Shown piece by piece: positions 48,416-57,397 of a stretch of 64,000 bases of DNA; position 1 is the first letter of the stretch, and every line of letters starts with the position of its first letter. The notes under the pieces were generated by a model. That model searched no databases. It was not told the origin of the DNA and saw nothing but the letters and a program-made list of their open reading frames with translations. The position numbers were made by a program, and so were the translations under genes. Source of the DNA: Aestuariispira ectoiniformans (GTDB taxonomy: Bacteria > Pseudomonadota > Alphaproteobacteria > UBA8366 > Aestuariispiraceae); contig NZ_CP062788.1 of the NCBI RefSeq assembly GCF_025136295.1, forward strand, positions 248,001 through 312,000, read 5' to 3'.

Positions 48416-49729
48416 TTACTGCCTGTTGCCGTGGTTGTTCTGATACCGCTGGAAGGCTTCCACCAACGGTATTTGGTCACGCACCGGCAGGTTTTCTTCA
48501 TCAATCATCGCCTTCAGGCGCCGCACCCGTTCCATCGGATGAGGATGGGTGCTCAGATAATCCAGCAGCCCTTCGTCACCGGCACCGCGCCCCAGCTTCT
48601 GGAAGACATCCGGCACGCCGCCCGCATGACCGTATTTCGCCATCGCAATCGACAGGCCCCAGTCATCCGCGTCCAGTTCCTGACTGCGCGAATAATCAAG
48701 GTCCGCCAGCATTTTGGGCCAACCGGCGATCCAGGTGGTCAGCACCGCGTCATTCTGGAAAAACAAGGCAGACAGGGCGACGCCCACCACTTTGCGGCCC
48801 AGGCCCTCCAGATGATCACGTCCGTTGAAATGGCCTATCTCATGACCGATAACCGACAGCAGTTCATTTTCCGTGTCGACCAGGTCCAGCATGCCCGTAT
48901 GCACCAGAATAACCCCGCCGGGCAGTGCCGCCGCGTTGGGAACATCGTTCTGGACCACATAGACGTCGAAATCATAGGCTGCCGCCGGACCCAATGCTTC
49001 CTTCGGCACGGAATTGATCAGGTCGAGGATATAATTTTCCACCGTTGAGCGTTGTGATCGACGGCGAGCGGGATGATCCGTTTCACCGTCGGAAACCTCC
49101 GACCAGATGGCGATTTCATCCTCGATGGAAATCTGGTGGGTGGCCCATTCCACCATCAGGCCACTGACGAAATAAATGCCCCAGCAGATCAGGGCAAAAG
49201 CCGTGCTGGCCGACACCAGTTCCACCAGCAGGCTTTTGCGTTTGATATTAACCCCGTCATCCGGAAGCAGGATCGGCTGTCCACCCTCGGGCATGCGATT
49301 GGTGTAAAGCGCCGTCCCATAGGCCACCATCTCTGTCATGCCTCGCCCGAGGAATGCCGTGGTAAAGCGGATTCCCGTGATATGGGAAGCCTCCTTCGCC
49401 TGCACCCGCATGCGCAGCATCGCCTCGCGCTTGGCGCGCACGACCGCCCCTTCATGGGCCGCAACCCGGCCACCGACGAAAATACGCAGCCGTGACAACA
49501 GGTTGCGGAACCGGTCTTCACCGATCACGACAGAGCCACTGACCAGCGCGCTGCGCTTCAGGGTCACATCCCCCGGAAAGTCCTCGTCGGTTGTCAGAAT
49601 CTGGTGCGGCAGCTTCGCTTCGTCGCGCCGCAGACTGCGGCCATGGGCGAATTCCGCCAGCCGTCCGGTGACAAAGGCAATGGCAATCAGCACTGTCAGC
49701 AGAATGCCCGGAACAATCAGTTCCTCCAT
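48416..49729 (-). CDS. M48-family metalloprotease with N-terminal YbjQ-like domain
   Basis: A 437-residue membrane protease. An N-terminal helix (3-22) is followed by a segment (residues about 35-140) ending FTTAFLGRGMTEMVAYGTALY, which follows the same pattern as the separate YbjQ protein encoded just upstream. A second helix (about 170-195) leads to the M48 domain with zinc motif H296-EIGH-300 in VIGHEIGHFNGRDH and the downstream LDADDWG Glu/Asp ligand region. The fold is clear for the protease. The YbjQ-like assignment is from pattern comparison. Confidence 0.88.
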   Translation of the reverse strand: MEELIVPGILLTVLIAIAFVTGRLAEFAHGRSLRRDEAKLPHQILTTDEDFPGDVTLKRSALVSGSVVIGEDRFRNLLSRLRIFVGGRVAAHEGAVVRAKREAMLRMRVQAKEASHITGIRFTTAFLGRGMTEMVAYGTALYTNRMPEGGQPILLPDDGVNIKRKSLLVELVSASTAFALICWGIYFVSGLMVEWATHQISIEDEIAIWSEVSDGETDHPARRRSQRSTVENYILDLINSVPKEALGPAAAYDFDVYVVQNDVPNAAALPGGVILVHTGMLDLVDTENELLSVIGHEIGHFNGRDHLEGLGRKVVGVALSALFFQNDAVLTTWIAGWPKMLADLDYSRSQELDADDWGLSIAMAKYGHAGGVPDVFQKLGRGAGDEGLLDYLSTHPHPMERVRRLKAMIDEENLPVRDQIPLVEAFQRYQNNHGNRQ

Positions 49730-49754
49730 AACCGCAAATCCCCCCGTTTCCGCG

Positions 49755-50099
49755 TTATTTCACGCGGACAGCAGTGCCATAGGCGAAGATTTCCGCGGCT
49801 TTGGCCGCCACATGGGAGGTGGAGAAATGCACGTCGACAACCGCATTGGCCCCCATGGTCCTGGCCTGTTCGGCCATGCGCTCCGCCGCTTCCTCCTGGG
49901 CAGTTTCCAGCAATTTGGTATAGGAGCGGACCTCGCCGCCAAACAGATTGCGGAAGGAGGCAAATATATCGAACAGGAAGCTTCGGCTGCGTACGCTGCT
50001 GCCAAAAACGATCCCCAGATTTTCTTCGATCTCACGTCCCGGAATATTGGAAACGGTTACAACCTGCAGCCCGCTATAACCTTGTCGGTCCATCGTCAT
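49755..50099 (-). CDS. YbjQ/UPF0145-family protein
   Basis: A 114-residue protein matching the YbjQ family (proposed heavy-metal-binding or pentameric scaffold, function unproven): VVTVSNIPGREIEENLGIVF, FGGEVRSYTKLLETAQEEA and ANAVVDVHFSTSH with the final AYGTAVRVK. The ATG at 50099 has a GGGG site, whereas the longer ORF upstream begins with an implausible Cys-rich stretch. It is followed after 25 bases by the protease gene. Confidence 0.9.
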   Translation of the reverse strand: MTMDRQGYSGLQVVTVSNIPGREIEENLGIVFGSSVRSRSFLFDIFASFRNLFGGEVRSYTKLLETAQEEAAERMAEQARTMGANAVVDVHFSTSHVAAKAAEIFAYGTAVRVK

Positions 50100-50240
50100 T
50101 TTTCCCCACAATTCAATCAAATGCCCGCCCACTTCGCAGGCGCAGCAATCAACACAATCCACCAACCATTTGCAAGTGGTAAAATGATACCGGGGCCACA
50201 GTTTCCTGTCGCCCCGGCAAATACTTAACGAGCTTATACT

Positions 50241-51692
50241 TTAGTTGGTAATACGGACCTTATAAGTCAGCGTCGCCTGCCCCTTTGCGGGAACGGAGAC
50301 CGACCACACCGCCCGACGCGCATCCTTGCGCACATGTTTGGCGGATTCGTCCAGGATTTCCCAGTCGCCCGGCATCCATTCGACCACGTCAACAGCCGTG
50401 CCGACCGGCTTGGCATTGCGCAGGACGATTTCATAGGTGGTTTCAAACTGCGCCGGATCGTCATCAATACGTTCATAGGTCTTCTGATTGCGTTCCGCCG
50501 TCACGTCGAAGGCCTCGCCCAGTTGCAGGCGCACCAATTCGCCTTCCGGCGTCGACTGAAGGCTGTCCTCACCCAGCAGGGTCGGCGCACGGCCCTCGTC
50601 GTCGCCCACGTTGAAGACGCGGATCAGACCTGCGGGAAGCGGCTGGCCCAGACCGGACTGGTCTTCATTCTTGAAGGTCAAGTTCACGGTCGGATGGCGG
50701 CGGGTATCGCCGTCGTTACCATTGCGCACAGGGTAGTTCTGCACGCCGTTTTCCAGCACGAATTTCTTGGTGACGGGAACGGTAACCTGATTCAACAGTG
50801 GAATTTTCACCGTTGCGCCATCGGGAATGTCACGCTTGCCCGACAGGTCATAGCGCCAGTAGTCCTGTGTCGCCTCCGGCTGCGGGGCCGGGGCGGCCAT
50901 TTCCACGTCGGCCGCCATGCTGCGGACCTGTTTCAACTGCGCGCCCATGGGACGGATCGGGCCATGTCCGGCCTTGTTGATCTCGCCAGCGACCACGGTC
51001 ACCGCCGCATCATTGAAGTCACGCCCGCTGTTGTTCGTCAGCACGATATCCGCAGACAGCATCAGGCTGTTGTTGTCCGGCAGCAGGCGCGCGGTATATC
51101 CCGCATTCCAGCTCACCTGTTGGGACAGATAAACCAGATCCGTATTCGCCTGCGTTTTCTTGCCCGCCTTGATACTGGCAACCGCAGAAGACATCATCTC
51201 CAGCGGCACCTGATCCGGGGCAAAGACCGCACGGCCCGGCGGGTTGAAGGAAACTTCGTCGCCGAATTGAATAACAGGCTGCGGCGCCATGGCAATCAAA
51301 CGCCCCTCGCGCCGCGTTTCCGCACCGGTTGCCGGATTGGTGGACGCCCAGGTAACGGTCTGCCCGACAAGGCGTTCCAGAATGTCGTTGTAGGACAGGC
51401 GGCGGCCATTCGCCACCAGATCGGTCAGCCAGACGTCATCACCTGTCAGGACAAGGTCGAGACTGTCGGGGATCACGGCATTGCCCAGACCATTCAACAA
51501 CACGGTCGACTGGCCCGGCGTGAGGGCGAGCGTGCGCTGATCGCGGACCACCCCCAGATTATTCTGATAAACCGTGATCGCCAGCGCGTTCTGGTTTGCA
51601 TTCATCAGCGCGACCGAACCCGTTTCCCCCCAGGCCGTCGACGCCAGAAGACCGAGACCTACGCCTGCAACGATACTCAGTTTTCCGGTCAT
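50241..51692 (-). CDS. DUF4139-domain secreted protein
   Basis: A 483-residue protein with a signal peptide (MTGKLSIVAGVGLGLLASTA, cleaved near WGETG). The body has the DUF4139 pattern: ITVYQNNLGVVRDQRTLALT, VSWNAGYTARLLPDNNSLML and the C-terminal WMPGDWEILDES with a final beta strand ATLTYKVRI. Family members are periplasmic or surface proteins of unknown function. It follows the amidotransferase gene by 17 bases. Confidence 0.9.
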   Translation of the reverse strand: MTGKLSIVAGVGLGLLASTAWGETGSVALMNANQNALAITVYQNNLGVVRDQRTLALTPGQSTVLLNGLGNAVIPDSLDLVLTGDDVWLTDLVANGRRLSYNDILERLVGQTVTWASTNPATGAETRREGRLIAMAPQPVIQFGDEVSFNPPGRAVFAPDQVPLEMMSSAVASIKAGKKTQANTDLVYLSQQVSWNAGYTARLLPDNNSLMLSADIVLTNNSGRDFNDAAVTVVAGEINKAGHGPIRPMGAQLKQVRSMAADVEMAAPAPQPEATQDYWRYDLSGKRDIPDGATVKIPLLNQVTVPVTKKFVLENGVQNYPVRNGNDGDTRRHPTVNLTFKNEDQSGLGQPLPAGLIRVFNVGDDEGRAPTLLGEDSLQSTPEGELVRLQLGEAFDVTAERNQKTYERIDDDPAQFETTYEIVLRNAKPVGTAVDVVEWMPGDWEILDESAKHVRKDARRAVWSVSVPAKGQATLTYKVRITN

Positions 51693-51709
51693 GATGTCCT
51701 CCGCATTGA

Positions 51710-52450
51710 TTAATCGGCTAACAATTCCATTGCCGTCAGGAAATTCACCAGCATCAGCGGTGCCTCCGGCAAGGGCTTGTAATTCTTCATATATTCAGGA
51801 TGCGACCCGCGCCAGCTACAGGCGAAAATCTCGTGGTCGGCTTCCGGATGGAATTGCACGGAAACCCAGTTCCCGCCGTAGTCGAGCGCCATGGCCGGCA
51901 TTTCCGGTCGGACTGCCAGGACACGGGCGCCTTCCGGCGCGGCTTTCACATGCTCGAAATTTCCAAAATGGAAATAAGGCTGGCCGTTCAGACCATCGAA
52001 CAGAAAATGATCGCGTCCATCGTCGGTCACATCGACCGGCAGGCTGGCCGCCATCGGATCACCGCCCAGGGGACCGACGTTGGCCCCCAGGATCGTTGCC
52101 ATTTGCTGATGACCGCCGCAAATCCCCATCAGGGGTTTGGCCGTTTCGCGATAGGCCGTCAGCCAGGCCTGCAGATTTCTCTGCCAGGGCAGGTCCTCAT
52201 CAACCATATGATAGCTGCCGCCGAGGAAAACACCGTCCACGTCGTCAAATTCCGGCAGGCTGTCGCCCCGCGTGACGTGACAGCCGCGAAAGTCGATCCG
52301 GTCCAGCACACCAACGCGGTCCAGCATCAGGGAGAACCAGTGAACCTCGTCCTCACCGCCCGGTGCATCCGCATAAACGGCGGGGTCAATCCGCCCCGGT
52401 TCCGCCATCTGTGAAATGAAATAAACGCGTTTACGATCGCTCATGCCCAT
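51710..52450 (-). CDS. Class I glutamine amidotransferase-like protein
   Basis: A 246-residue stand-alone amidotransferase domain. The nucleophile is the Cys in LMGICGGHQQMATILG, and the His-Glu pair lies in VSVQFHPEADHEIF. GMP-synthase-like domains of this type can hydrolyse gamma-glutamyl compounds or glutamine. The acceptor is unknown. Its ATG shares one base with the recR stop (TAATG), so it belongs to the dnaX-ybaB-recR operon. Confidence 0.87.
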   Translation of the reverse strand: MGMSDRKRVYFISQMAEPGRIDPAVYADAPGGEDEVHWFSLMLDRVGVLDRIDFRGCHVTRGDSLPEFDDVDGVFLGGSYHMVDEDLPWQRNLQAWLTAYRETAKPLMGICGGHQQMATILGANVGPLGGDPMAASLPVDVTDDGRDHFLFDGLNGQPYFHFGNFEHVKAAPEGARVLAVRPEMPAMALDYGGNWVSVQFHPEADHEIFACSWRGSHPEYMKNYKPLPEAPLMLVNFLTAMELLAD

Positions 52451-53046
52451 TACCCATCCAGGGATTGCCTGGATTTCAAGGCGGCGCTCAACGTGCCGTC
52501 ATCCAGGTAATCCAACTCGCCCCCCACAGGCACGCCATGCGCCAGCCGCGAGACCCGGACCCCGCTATCGGCCAGCCTTTCGGTCACATAATGTGCCGTG
52601 GTCTGCCCGTCGACGGTCAGGTTCGTCGCCAGGATCACTTCCTTGACCGGGCAATCCGGCCCGACGCGATCCACCAGCGATGCAATATTCAGATCTTCCG
52701 GACCAACCCCGTCCAGCGCCGACAGAACGCCACCCAGAACGTGGTAGCGCCCCTTGAAGGAACCGGTCCGTTCCAACGCCCAGAGGTCGCCCACCTGTTC
52801 GACCACGCAAATCATCGTTTCGTCACGGCGCGGGTCTTCACAGATTTTGCACGGGTCCTGCGTGTCGATATTGCCGCAGGTACTGCATTCACGAATGCTG
52901 TCGGCGGCACGATGCAGGGCATCGGCCAGAGGCCTCATCAGGCTCTCGCGTTTCTGCACCATCTGCAAGGCTGCCCGGCGCGCGGAACGCGGCCCCAGCC
53001 CCGGCAAACGCGCCAGCAGTTGGATCAGTTGGTCGATCTCATTCAT
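52450..53046 (-). CDS. recR: Recombination mediator RecR
   Basis: A 198-residue protein for RecFOR-dependent loading of RecA at gaps. The helix-hairpin-helix [19 protein letters not shown], the zinc finger C-x2-C...C-x2-C in [16 protein letters not shown] and the Toprim region [19 protein letters not shown] are intact. Its position after dnaX and ybaB is the classic bacterial order. Confidence 0.98.
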   Translation of the reverse strand: MNEIDQLIQLLARLPGLGPRSARRAALQMVQKRESLMRPLADALHRAADSIRECSTCGNIDTQDPCKICEDPRRDETMICVVEQVGDLWALERTGSFKGRYHVLGGVLSALDGVGPEDLNIASLVDRVGPDCPVKEVILATNLTVDGQTTAHYVTERLADSGVRVSRLAHGVPVGGELDYLDDGTLSAALKSRQSLDG

Positions 53047-53086
53047 ATTGTCAGTAAAATCAGAGAATTATGGCGCATCTAAGGCG

Positions 53087-53413
53087 TCAAAACGGCATCT
53101 TGAAGCCGGGCGGCAATTGCAGGCCACCCATCATTTCCTGGGTCTTTTCCTGAACGAAGGTATCCACCTTGGTCTTGGCGTCACGATGGGCCGCAACCAG
53201 AAGATCCTGCAGCACTTCTTTTTCATCCGCGCTCAGCAGGCTGGGATCAATGGTCACATCCTGCAGGTCGCCTTTGCCGTTCATAGTGACCGAAACAAGA
53301 CCGCCACCGGCCGTACCGGTCTGGCTTTCTTCCTTCAGCTTTTCCTGCATTTCCTGCATGCGGCCCTGCATTTCCTGGGCCTGCTTCATCATCTGGCCGA
53401 TATTTTTCAGCAT
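53087..53413 (-). CDS. ybaB: YbaB/EbfC nucleoid-associated protein
   Basis: A 108-residue DNA-binding protein. KNIGQMMKQAQEMQGRMQEM, VSVTMNGKGDLQDVTIDPSL and AAHRDAKTKVDTFVQEK match the family. The start MLKNIGQ at 53413 has GGAG 10 bases upstream, inside the end of dnaX. The gap to dnaX is 7 bases. Confidence 0.96.
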   Translation of the reverse strand: MLKNIGQMMKQAQEMQGRMQEMQEKLKEESQTGTAGGGLVSVTMNGKGDLQDVTIDPSLLSADEKEVLQDLLVAAHRDAKTKVDTFVQEKTQEMMGGLQLPPGFKMPF

Positions 53414-53420
53414 ATACCTG

Positions 53421-55241
53421 TTACTCCTGCGACTCGCCGTCATCCGACATTTCCATGCCGTCCGGTTCAATAACTTCACATTCCACGACACGTTTGATAC
53501 GCGCGCTCGGCAGATGCTTTTTCACTGCCTTGACCAGCGGATCAAGCTCTGCCTCGTCAATACGGGCGCGTTCCTCCTGCGCCCGCACAGAAGCCAATGT
53601 GGGTTCGCCCTGTTCGTTCGACAAGGAGACAACCCAGCGCGTGCCCGTCCAATTAAGCAGCAACTGCCCGACCTTGCCGTGCAGGTCCTTGGGCGCGTTC
53701 TTGGTGGGGCGGATTTCCAGACGGCCCGGCTCGTAACGCACCAGATGGACGTCATTTTCCAGATGGGTCACCAGAATGCCTTCGCGCTTGGCCCTGAAAA
53801 GGTCCACCATCTGGCGGAAGGTCTTTGGCAGGTCCGGGCTGCTTTGCGGTTTTGCGGCCTGCGGCGCGGGCTGTGCCTCTGCCAGACCGACCTGCCGGAC
53901 CGCCGCGGCACCGCCGCCGCCCTGAACGGCAACCAGCGAGGCTGTCGGGCCGGACGGCTGTCCGCCACCGGGCAGATTTTGCGAGGCCATCGCCGCCGCA
54001 TTCATATCGCCGCCCGGTCCACCAGCCTGTGCACCACCATTGCCGCCGCCCGGCGCAATGCCGCCCTGCGCCTGCAGCTTCTGCAGCTTTTCGACCAGAT
54101 CGCCCGGCGTCGGCAGATCAGCGGCATACATGATGCGGATCAGCACCATCTCGGCTGCCTGGATCGGGTTGGGCGCATGCTGCACCTCACCCAGCCCCTT
54201 CATCAGCATCTGCCAGCAGCGGGTCAGGATCGGCTGGCTCAGCTTGTCCGCCATGTCCTTGCCGCGCGTGCGTTCAATCTCAGGGGTGGAGGGCTGATCC
54301 GCCAGATCCGGCGTCAGCTTGAACCGGGTCAGCCAATAGCATACATCCAGCAGGTCCTGGATGATGACCACCGGGTCCGCCCCTTCGTCATACATCCGGC
54401 GCAGCACGTCCAGTGCCTCTGCCGCCGCGCCCTTCATCACCGCGTCGAACAGCTCAAACACACGGGCCCGGTCTGCCAGGCCCAGCATGTCGCGCACCTG
54501 TTCCGCCGTCACAGCACCCGAAGACAGGGCAATCGCCTGGTCCAGGATCGACAGGCCATCACGCGCCGATCCGTCGGCTGCACGGGCAACCATGGAAAGG
54601 GCGTCTTCCTCAACCTCGATATTTTCCCGCTCGGCCACGGATTTATAGAGGCCGTGCAGCTTTTCCACCGGAATACGGCGCAGGTCGAACCGCTGGCAAC
54701 GGCTGAGCACCGTCACCGGGACCTTGCGGATTTCCGTGGTGGCAAAGATGAATTTCACATGTTCGGGCGGCTCTTCCAGCGTCTTCAACAGCGCGTTGAA
54801 CGCGCTGTTGGAGAGCATGTGAACCTCGTCGAGGATGTAGATTTTATAGCGGGCCGAAACCGGCTTGTAGCGCACACCCTCGATCAACTCGCGGATATCG
54901 TTGACGCCGGTGCGGCTGGCGGCATCCATTTCCTGCACATCTACATGACGGTCTTCGGAAATGGCCTTGCAGTTATCGCATTCGCCGCAGGGGCTGACGG
55001 TGGGACCACCATTGCCATCCGGGCCGACACAGTTCAGCGCCTTGGCGATAATACGTGCCGTGGTCGTCTTGCCCACCCCGCGCACACCGGTCAGCACAAA
55101 GGCCTGGGCGATGCGGCCGCTTTCGATCGCATTGGTCAGCGTTCGCACCAGCGCTTCCTGACCGACAAGGTCTGCGAAAGTCGTTGGGCGGTATTTCCGG
55201 GCGAGGACGCGATACGCGTTATTTTCAGTCTGATCACTCAT
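53421..55241 (-). CDS. dnaX: DNA polymerase III subunits gamma/tau
   Basis: A 606-residue clamp-loader ATPase. Walker A is GVRGVGKTTTARII, the zinc module is SPCGECDNCKAI, Walker B is YILDEVHMLS and the SRC motif is LSRCQRFDLRRI. Residues 395-470 form a Gly/Ala/Pro/Gln linker, followed by a tau-like C-terminal domain. The start MSDQTENN at 55241 is preferred over the ATG 12 bases earlier. No convincing frameshift signal for a separate gamma form was found. Confidence 0.97.
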   Translation of the reverse strand: MSDQTENNAYRVLARKYRPTTFADLVGQEALVRTLTNAIESGRIAQAFVLTGVRGVGKTTTARIIAKALNCVGPDGNGGPTVSPCGECDNCKAISEDRHVDVQEMDAASRTGVNDIRELIEGVRYKPVSARYKIYILDEVHMLSNSAFNALLKTLEEPPEHVKFIFATTEIRKVPVTVLSRCQRFDLRRIPVEKLHGLYKSVAERENIEVEEDALSMVARAADGSARDGLSILDQAIALSSGAVTAEQVRDMLGLADRARVFELFDAVMKGAAAEALDVLRRMYDEGADPVVIIQDLLDVCYWLTRFKLTPDLADQPSTPEIERTRGKDMADKLSQPILTRCWQMLMKGLGEVQHAPNPIQAAEMVLIRIMYAADLPTPGDLVEKLQKLQAQGGIAPGGGNGGAQAGGPGGDMNAAAMASQNLPGGGQPSGPTASLVAVQGGGGAAAVRQVGLAEAQPAPQAAKPQSSPDLPKTFRQMVDLFRAKREGILVTHLENDVHLVRYEPGRLEIRPTKNAPKDLHGKVGQLLLNWTGTRWVVSLSNEQGEPTLASVRAQEERARIDEAELDPLVKAVKKHLPSARIKRVVECEVIEPDGMEMSDDGESQE

Positions 55242-55333
55242 GGTCGCGATCATATACAGGCAAAGGCCGACTGTCTTCCCTCAGAATTCGAATTTTGCGA
55301 ATTCTCCACAGGAAAATTATCCGGCATCGGGGC

Positions 55334-55360
55334 AAATAAAAACGCCCCATAAGGGGCGTT
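55334..55360 (-). terminator. Terminator of the SRP RNA gene
   Basis: On the minus strand AACGCCCC (55353-55360) pairs with GGGGCGTT (55341-55348) around a TTAT loop and continues into TTTTATTT. It lies directly after the 3' end of the SRP RNA. Confidence 0.92.
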
Positions 55361-55361
55361 A

Positions 55362-55466
55362 GGTGGAAGGCCGAGAAATGCGACCCGAACAAAATCTCGT
55401 TACGGCTGCTTCCTTCCGGACCTGACCGGGTTGGCGAGCACGCTCGTCCGCCCCGACCTTCCGGCG
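55362..55466 (-). ncRNA. ffs: Signal recognition particle 4.5S RNA
   Basis: On the minus strand the sequence contains the universally conserved SRP RNA core GGTCAGGTCCGGAAGGAAGC, with the GGAA tetraloop and symmetric loop that bind the Ffh protein. The ends pair (GGAAGGTCG near 55462 with CGGCCTTCC near 55365) to close the long hairpin of about 100 bases. It lies between the divergent nudC promoter region and dnaX, ahead of its own terminator. The exact ends are set by the pairing and may be off by a few bases. Confidence 0.96.
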
Positions 55467-55581
55467 CTACATATGGACTTTCATATCGGGAATCGCAAGG
55501 GCGAATTATCGGAAAATGTCACTTTTAAAGGCGTGGCACCTGCGCAAGAATACGCATCCGTCTTTTTCGACAAGCGAGTAT

Positions 55582-56487
55582 ATGTCTCCGATGGCCCACA
55601 AACCCCATTTCTATGAAAGCCGTTTTCTCGACCGCGCGGCGCATCTGCGCCAGGACGACGCATGGCTGCGACAGCAGCTATCCGCCGTGGAAACACGCAT
55701 CCTGCCGATCTGGCGCAATCATGTCCTGGTCACCGCGGAGGCGGAGCCGGTCCTGGCCATGACCTCGGTTACAGAGATGGAAATCGACCTGGACGACTCC
55801 GCCTTCCTGGGCCTGTTTGACGGGACTGCACATTTCGCCGTCGACCTCTCCACCCATGACGAACCGCCCTTGGGTGACATCGGTGAATTCCTCGACCTGC
55901 GTGCGATCGGCCCCCGGATGGAGGCGGATGAAGGCGCGCTGGCAGCCTACGCCCGGGGCATGTTGCACTGGCATCGCCGTCACCGTTTCTGCGGGGCCTG
56001 CGGCGCGCCGACCGAAAGTGTCTGGGCGGGGCACAAACGCCATTGCACCAACCCGGAATGCGGGCTGGATCATTTTCCGCGCACGGACCCGGCAGTGATC
56101 ATGCTGATCCACGACGGCGGCGACCAGGCACTGCTAGCCCGCGCACCGAGCTGGCCGGAAGGCCGCCATGCGGTACTGGCCGGATTTGTCGAACCCTGCG
56201 AGACCCTGGAACAGGCCGTCGCGCGGGAGGTCTTCGAGGAGGTCGGGATCGAGATCACCGACATCGCCTATCATTCCTCCCAACCCTGGCCCTTCCCGTC
56301 CAACATCATGCTGGGCTTCACCGCGCGTGCCGTGAACAAGGAAATCAGGCTGGACCAGAACGAGATTGCGGAGGCGCGCTGGATGACGAGGGCGGAACTG
56401 CGCAATTCGCCGGAAGACGAGACATTCGCCCTGCCGCGCCGGGACAGCATTTCCTATCGCCTGATCGAAGACTGGATGAACAGTTAG
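55582..56487 (+). CDS. nudC: NADH pyrophosphatase / RNA-decapping Nudix enzyme NudC
   Basis: A 301-residue protein with an N-terminal NudC domain, a zinc ribbon (FCGACGAPTESVWAGHKRHC with the paired CTNPECG), and a Nudix domain with the box GFVEPCETLEQAVAREVFEE and the following VGIEI. The SQPWPFPSNIMLGF motif is specific to NudC. It hydrolyses NAD(H) and removes NAD caps from RNA. ATG at 55582 is chosen. 55591 is also possible. Confidence 0.95.
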   Translation: MSPMAHKPHFYESRFLDRAAHLRQDDAWLRQQLSAVETRILPIWRNHVLVTAEAEPVLAMTSVTEMEIDLDDSAFLGLFDGTAHFAVDLSTHDEPPLGDIGEFLDLRAIGPRMEADEGALAAYARGMLHWHRRHRFCGACGAPTESVWAGHKRHCTNPECGLDHFPRTDPAVIMLIHDGGDQALLARAPSWPEGRHAVLAGFVEPCETLEQAVAREVFEEVGIEITDIAYHSSQPWPFPSNIMLGFTARAVNKEIRLDQNEIAEARWMTRAELRNSPEDETFALPRRDSISYRLIEDWMNS

Positions 56488-56577
56488 GCCCGATCCGGCA
56501 AAGCTGCTGTGCCGGGCGCATGATTGACGCCGCCCGGCCCCCTTCCTAATCTGGCCGAAATTGGGGAGGCCGAATCG

Positions 56578-57381
56578 TTGGAACACCTGTTGCTGATCAA
56601 GATTGCCGTGTCCATCGGCACCGTCCTGGGCCTGTCGCTCGTCGCGGAACGGGTCAGTCCACGCCTTGCCGGTCTGTTATCGGGCTATCCGTTGGGCACC
56701 GCCATCGCACTTTTTTTCATCGGTATTGAAAACAGCGCCGGTTTTGCGGCTGAAAGCGCAGTTTACACCCTGCCCGGCCTCGGGGCAGCCCTCTGTCTGG
56801 CCGCCGCCTATTACGCGGGCAGCCGCCTGATACAGGGGAAACCCGCCGTCATCCTCGCAGCCATCGCCGCGATCATCGGTTTTATCGTGGTTTCCGCAGC
56901 CTTCGCGGAACTGCCCGCGCGGCTATCCATTGCAGTTGCCGTCCCGCTGGCGGCCATCCTTCTGTTCGCCTATCTGTTTCGCCGGATTGAAAACGCCCCG
57001 GCCCTGCGCCGCAGCCGCCTCGGGCCGAAGGTTCTGGCCTTCCGCGCCGCACTGGCGACGGCGGTCGTTCTGGCGATCACCGGATCGGCAGCGCTGATCG
57101 GACCGGAATGGGCCGGTCTGCTATCGGCCTTCCCCAGCAGCGCCTTCCCGCTTTTCCTTGTGATCCATTGGACCTATGGCGGGCCGGCGGTCCATACCAT
57201 CATCAAGAATTATCCGGCGGGCATGGGGGCGCTTGTCACCTACAGCCTGTCGGTCGCCCTCACCTATAACAGCCTCGGCGTCGGCCCGGGGACGATCGTC
57301 TCTTTCGGCTTTGCCACCGTCTATCTGGTTGGTTTTTCGGTGATCGGGCAGATGCTGGCGCGGCGCCGGGCCATGGCCTGA
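56578..57381 (+). CDS. Integral membrane protein, unknown family
   Basis: A 267-residue protein with about eight hydrophobic helices in two similar halves: ERVSPRLAGLLSGYPLGTAI near the start and IGPEWAGLLSAFPSSAFPLF in the second half. This repeat of a (W/R)LAGLLS-(G/A)-(Y/F)P motif points to internal duplication. TTG at 56578 is taken as the start because GGGGAGG lies 8 bases upstream. The upstream ATG at 56524 has no site. The motif pattern suggests a transporter-like protein, but no function can be given. Confidence 0.82.
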   Translation: MEHLLLIKIAVSIGTVLGLSLVAERVSPRLAGLLSGYPLGTAIALFFIGIENSAGFAAESAVYTLPGLGAALCLAAAYYAGSRLIQGKPAVILAAIAAIIGFIVVSAAFAELPARLSIAVAVPLAAILLFAYLFRRIENAPALRRSRLGPKVLAFRAALATAVVLAITGSAALIGPEWAGLLSAFPSSAFPLFLVIHWTYGGPAVHTIIKNYPAGMGALVTYSLSVALTYNSLGVGPGTIVSFGFATVYLVGFSVIGQMLARRRAMA

Positions 57382-57397
57382 CGCCGCAAGAAGCCGC

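Noticed and set aside
53535-53560. Possible programmed frameshift site in dnaX (GTGAAAAAGC on the minus strand)
   Set aside because: The frame does not give the A-AAA-AAG slippery heptamer, it lies near the very end of the gene, and no following stem was clear.
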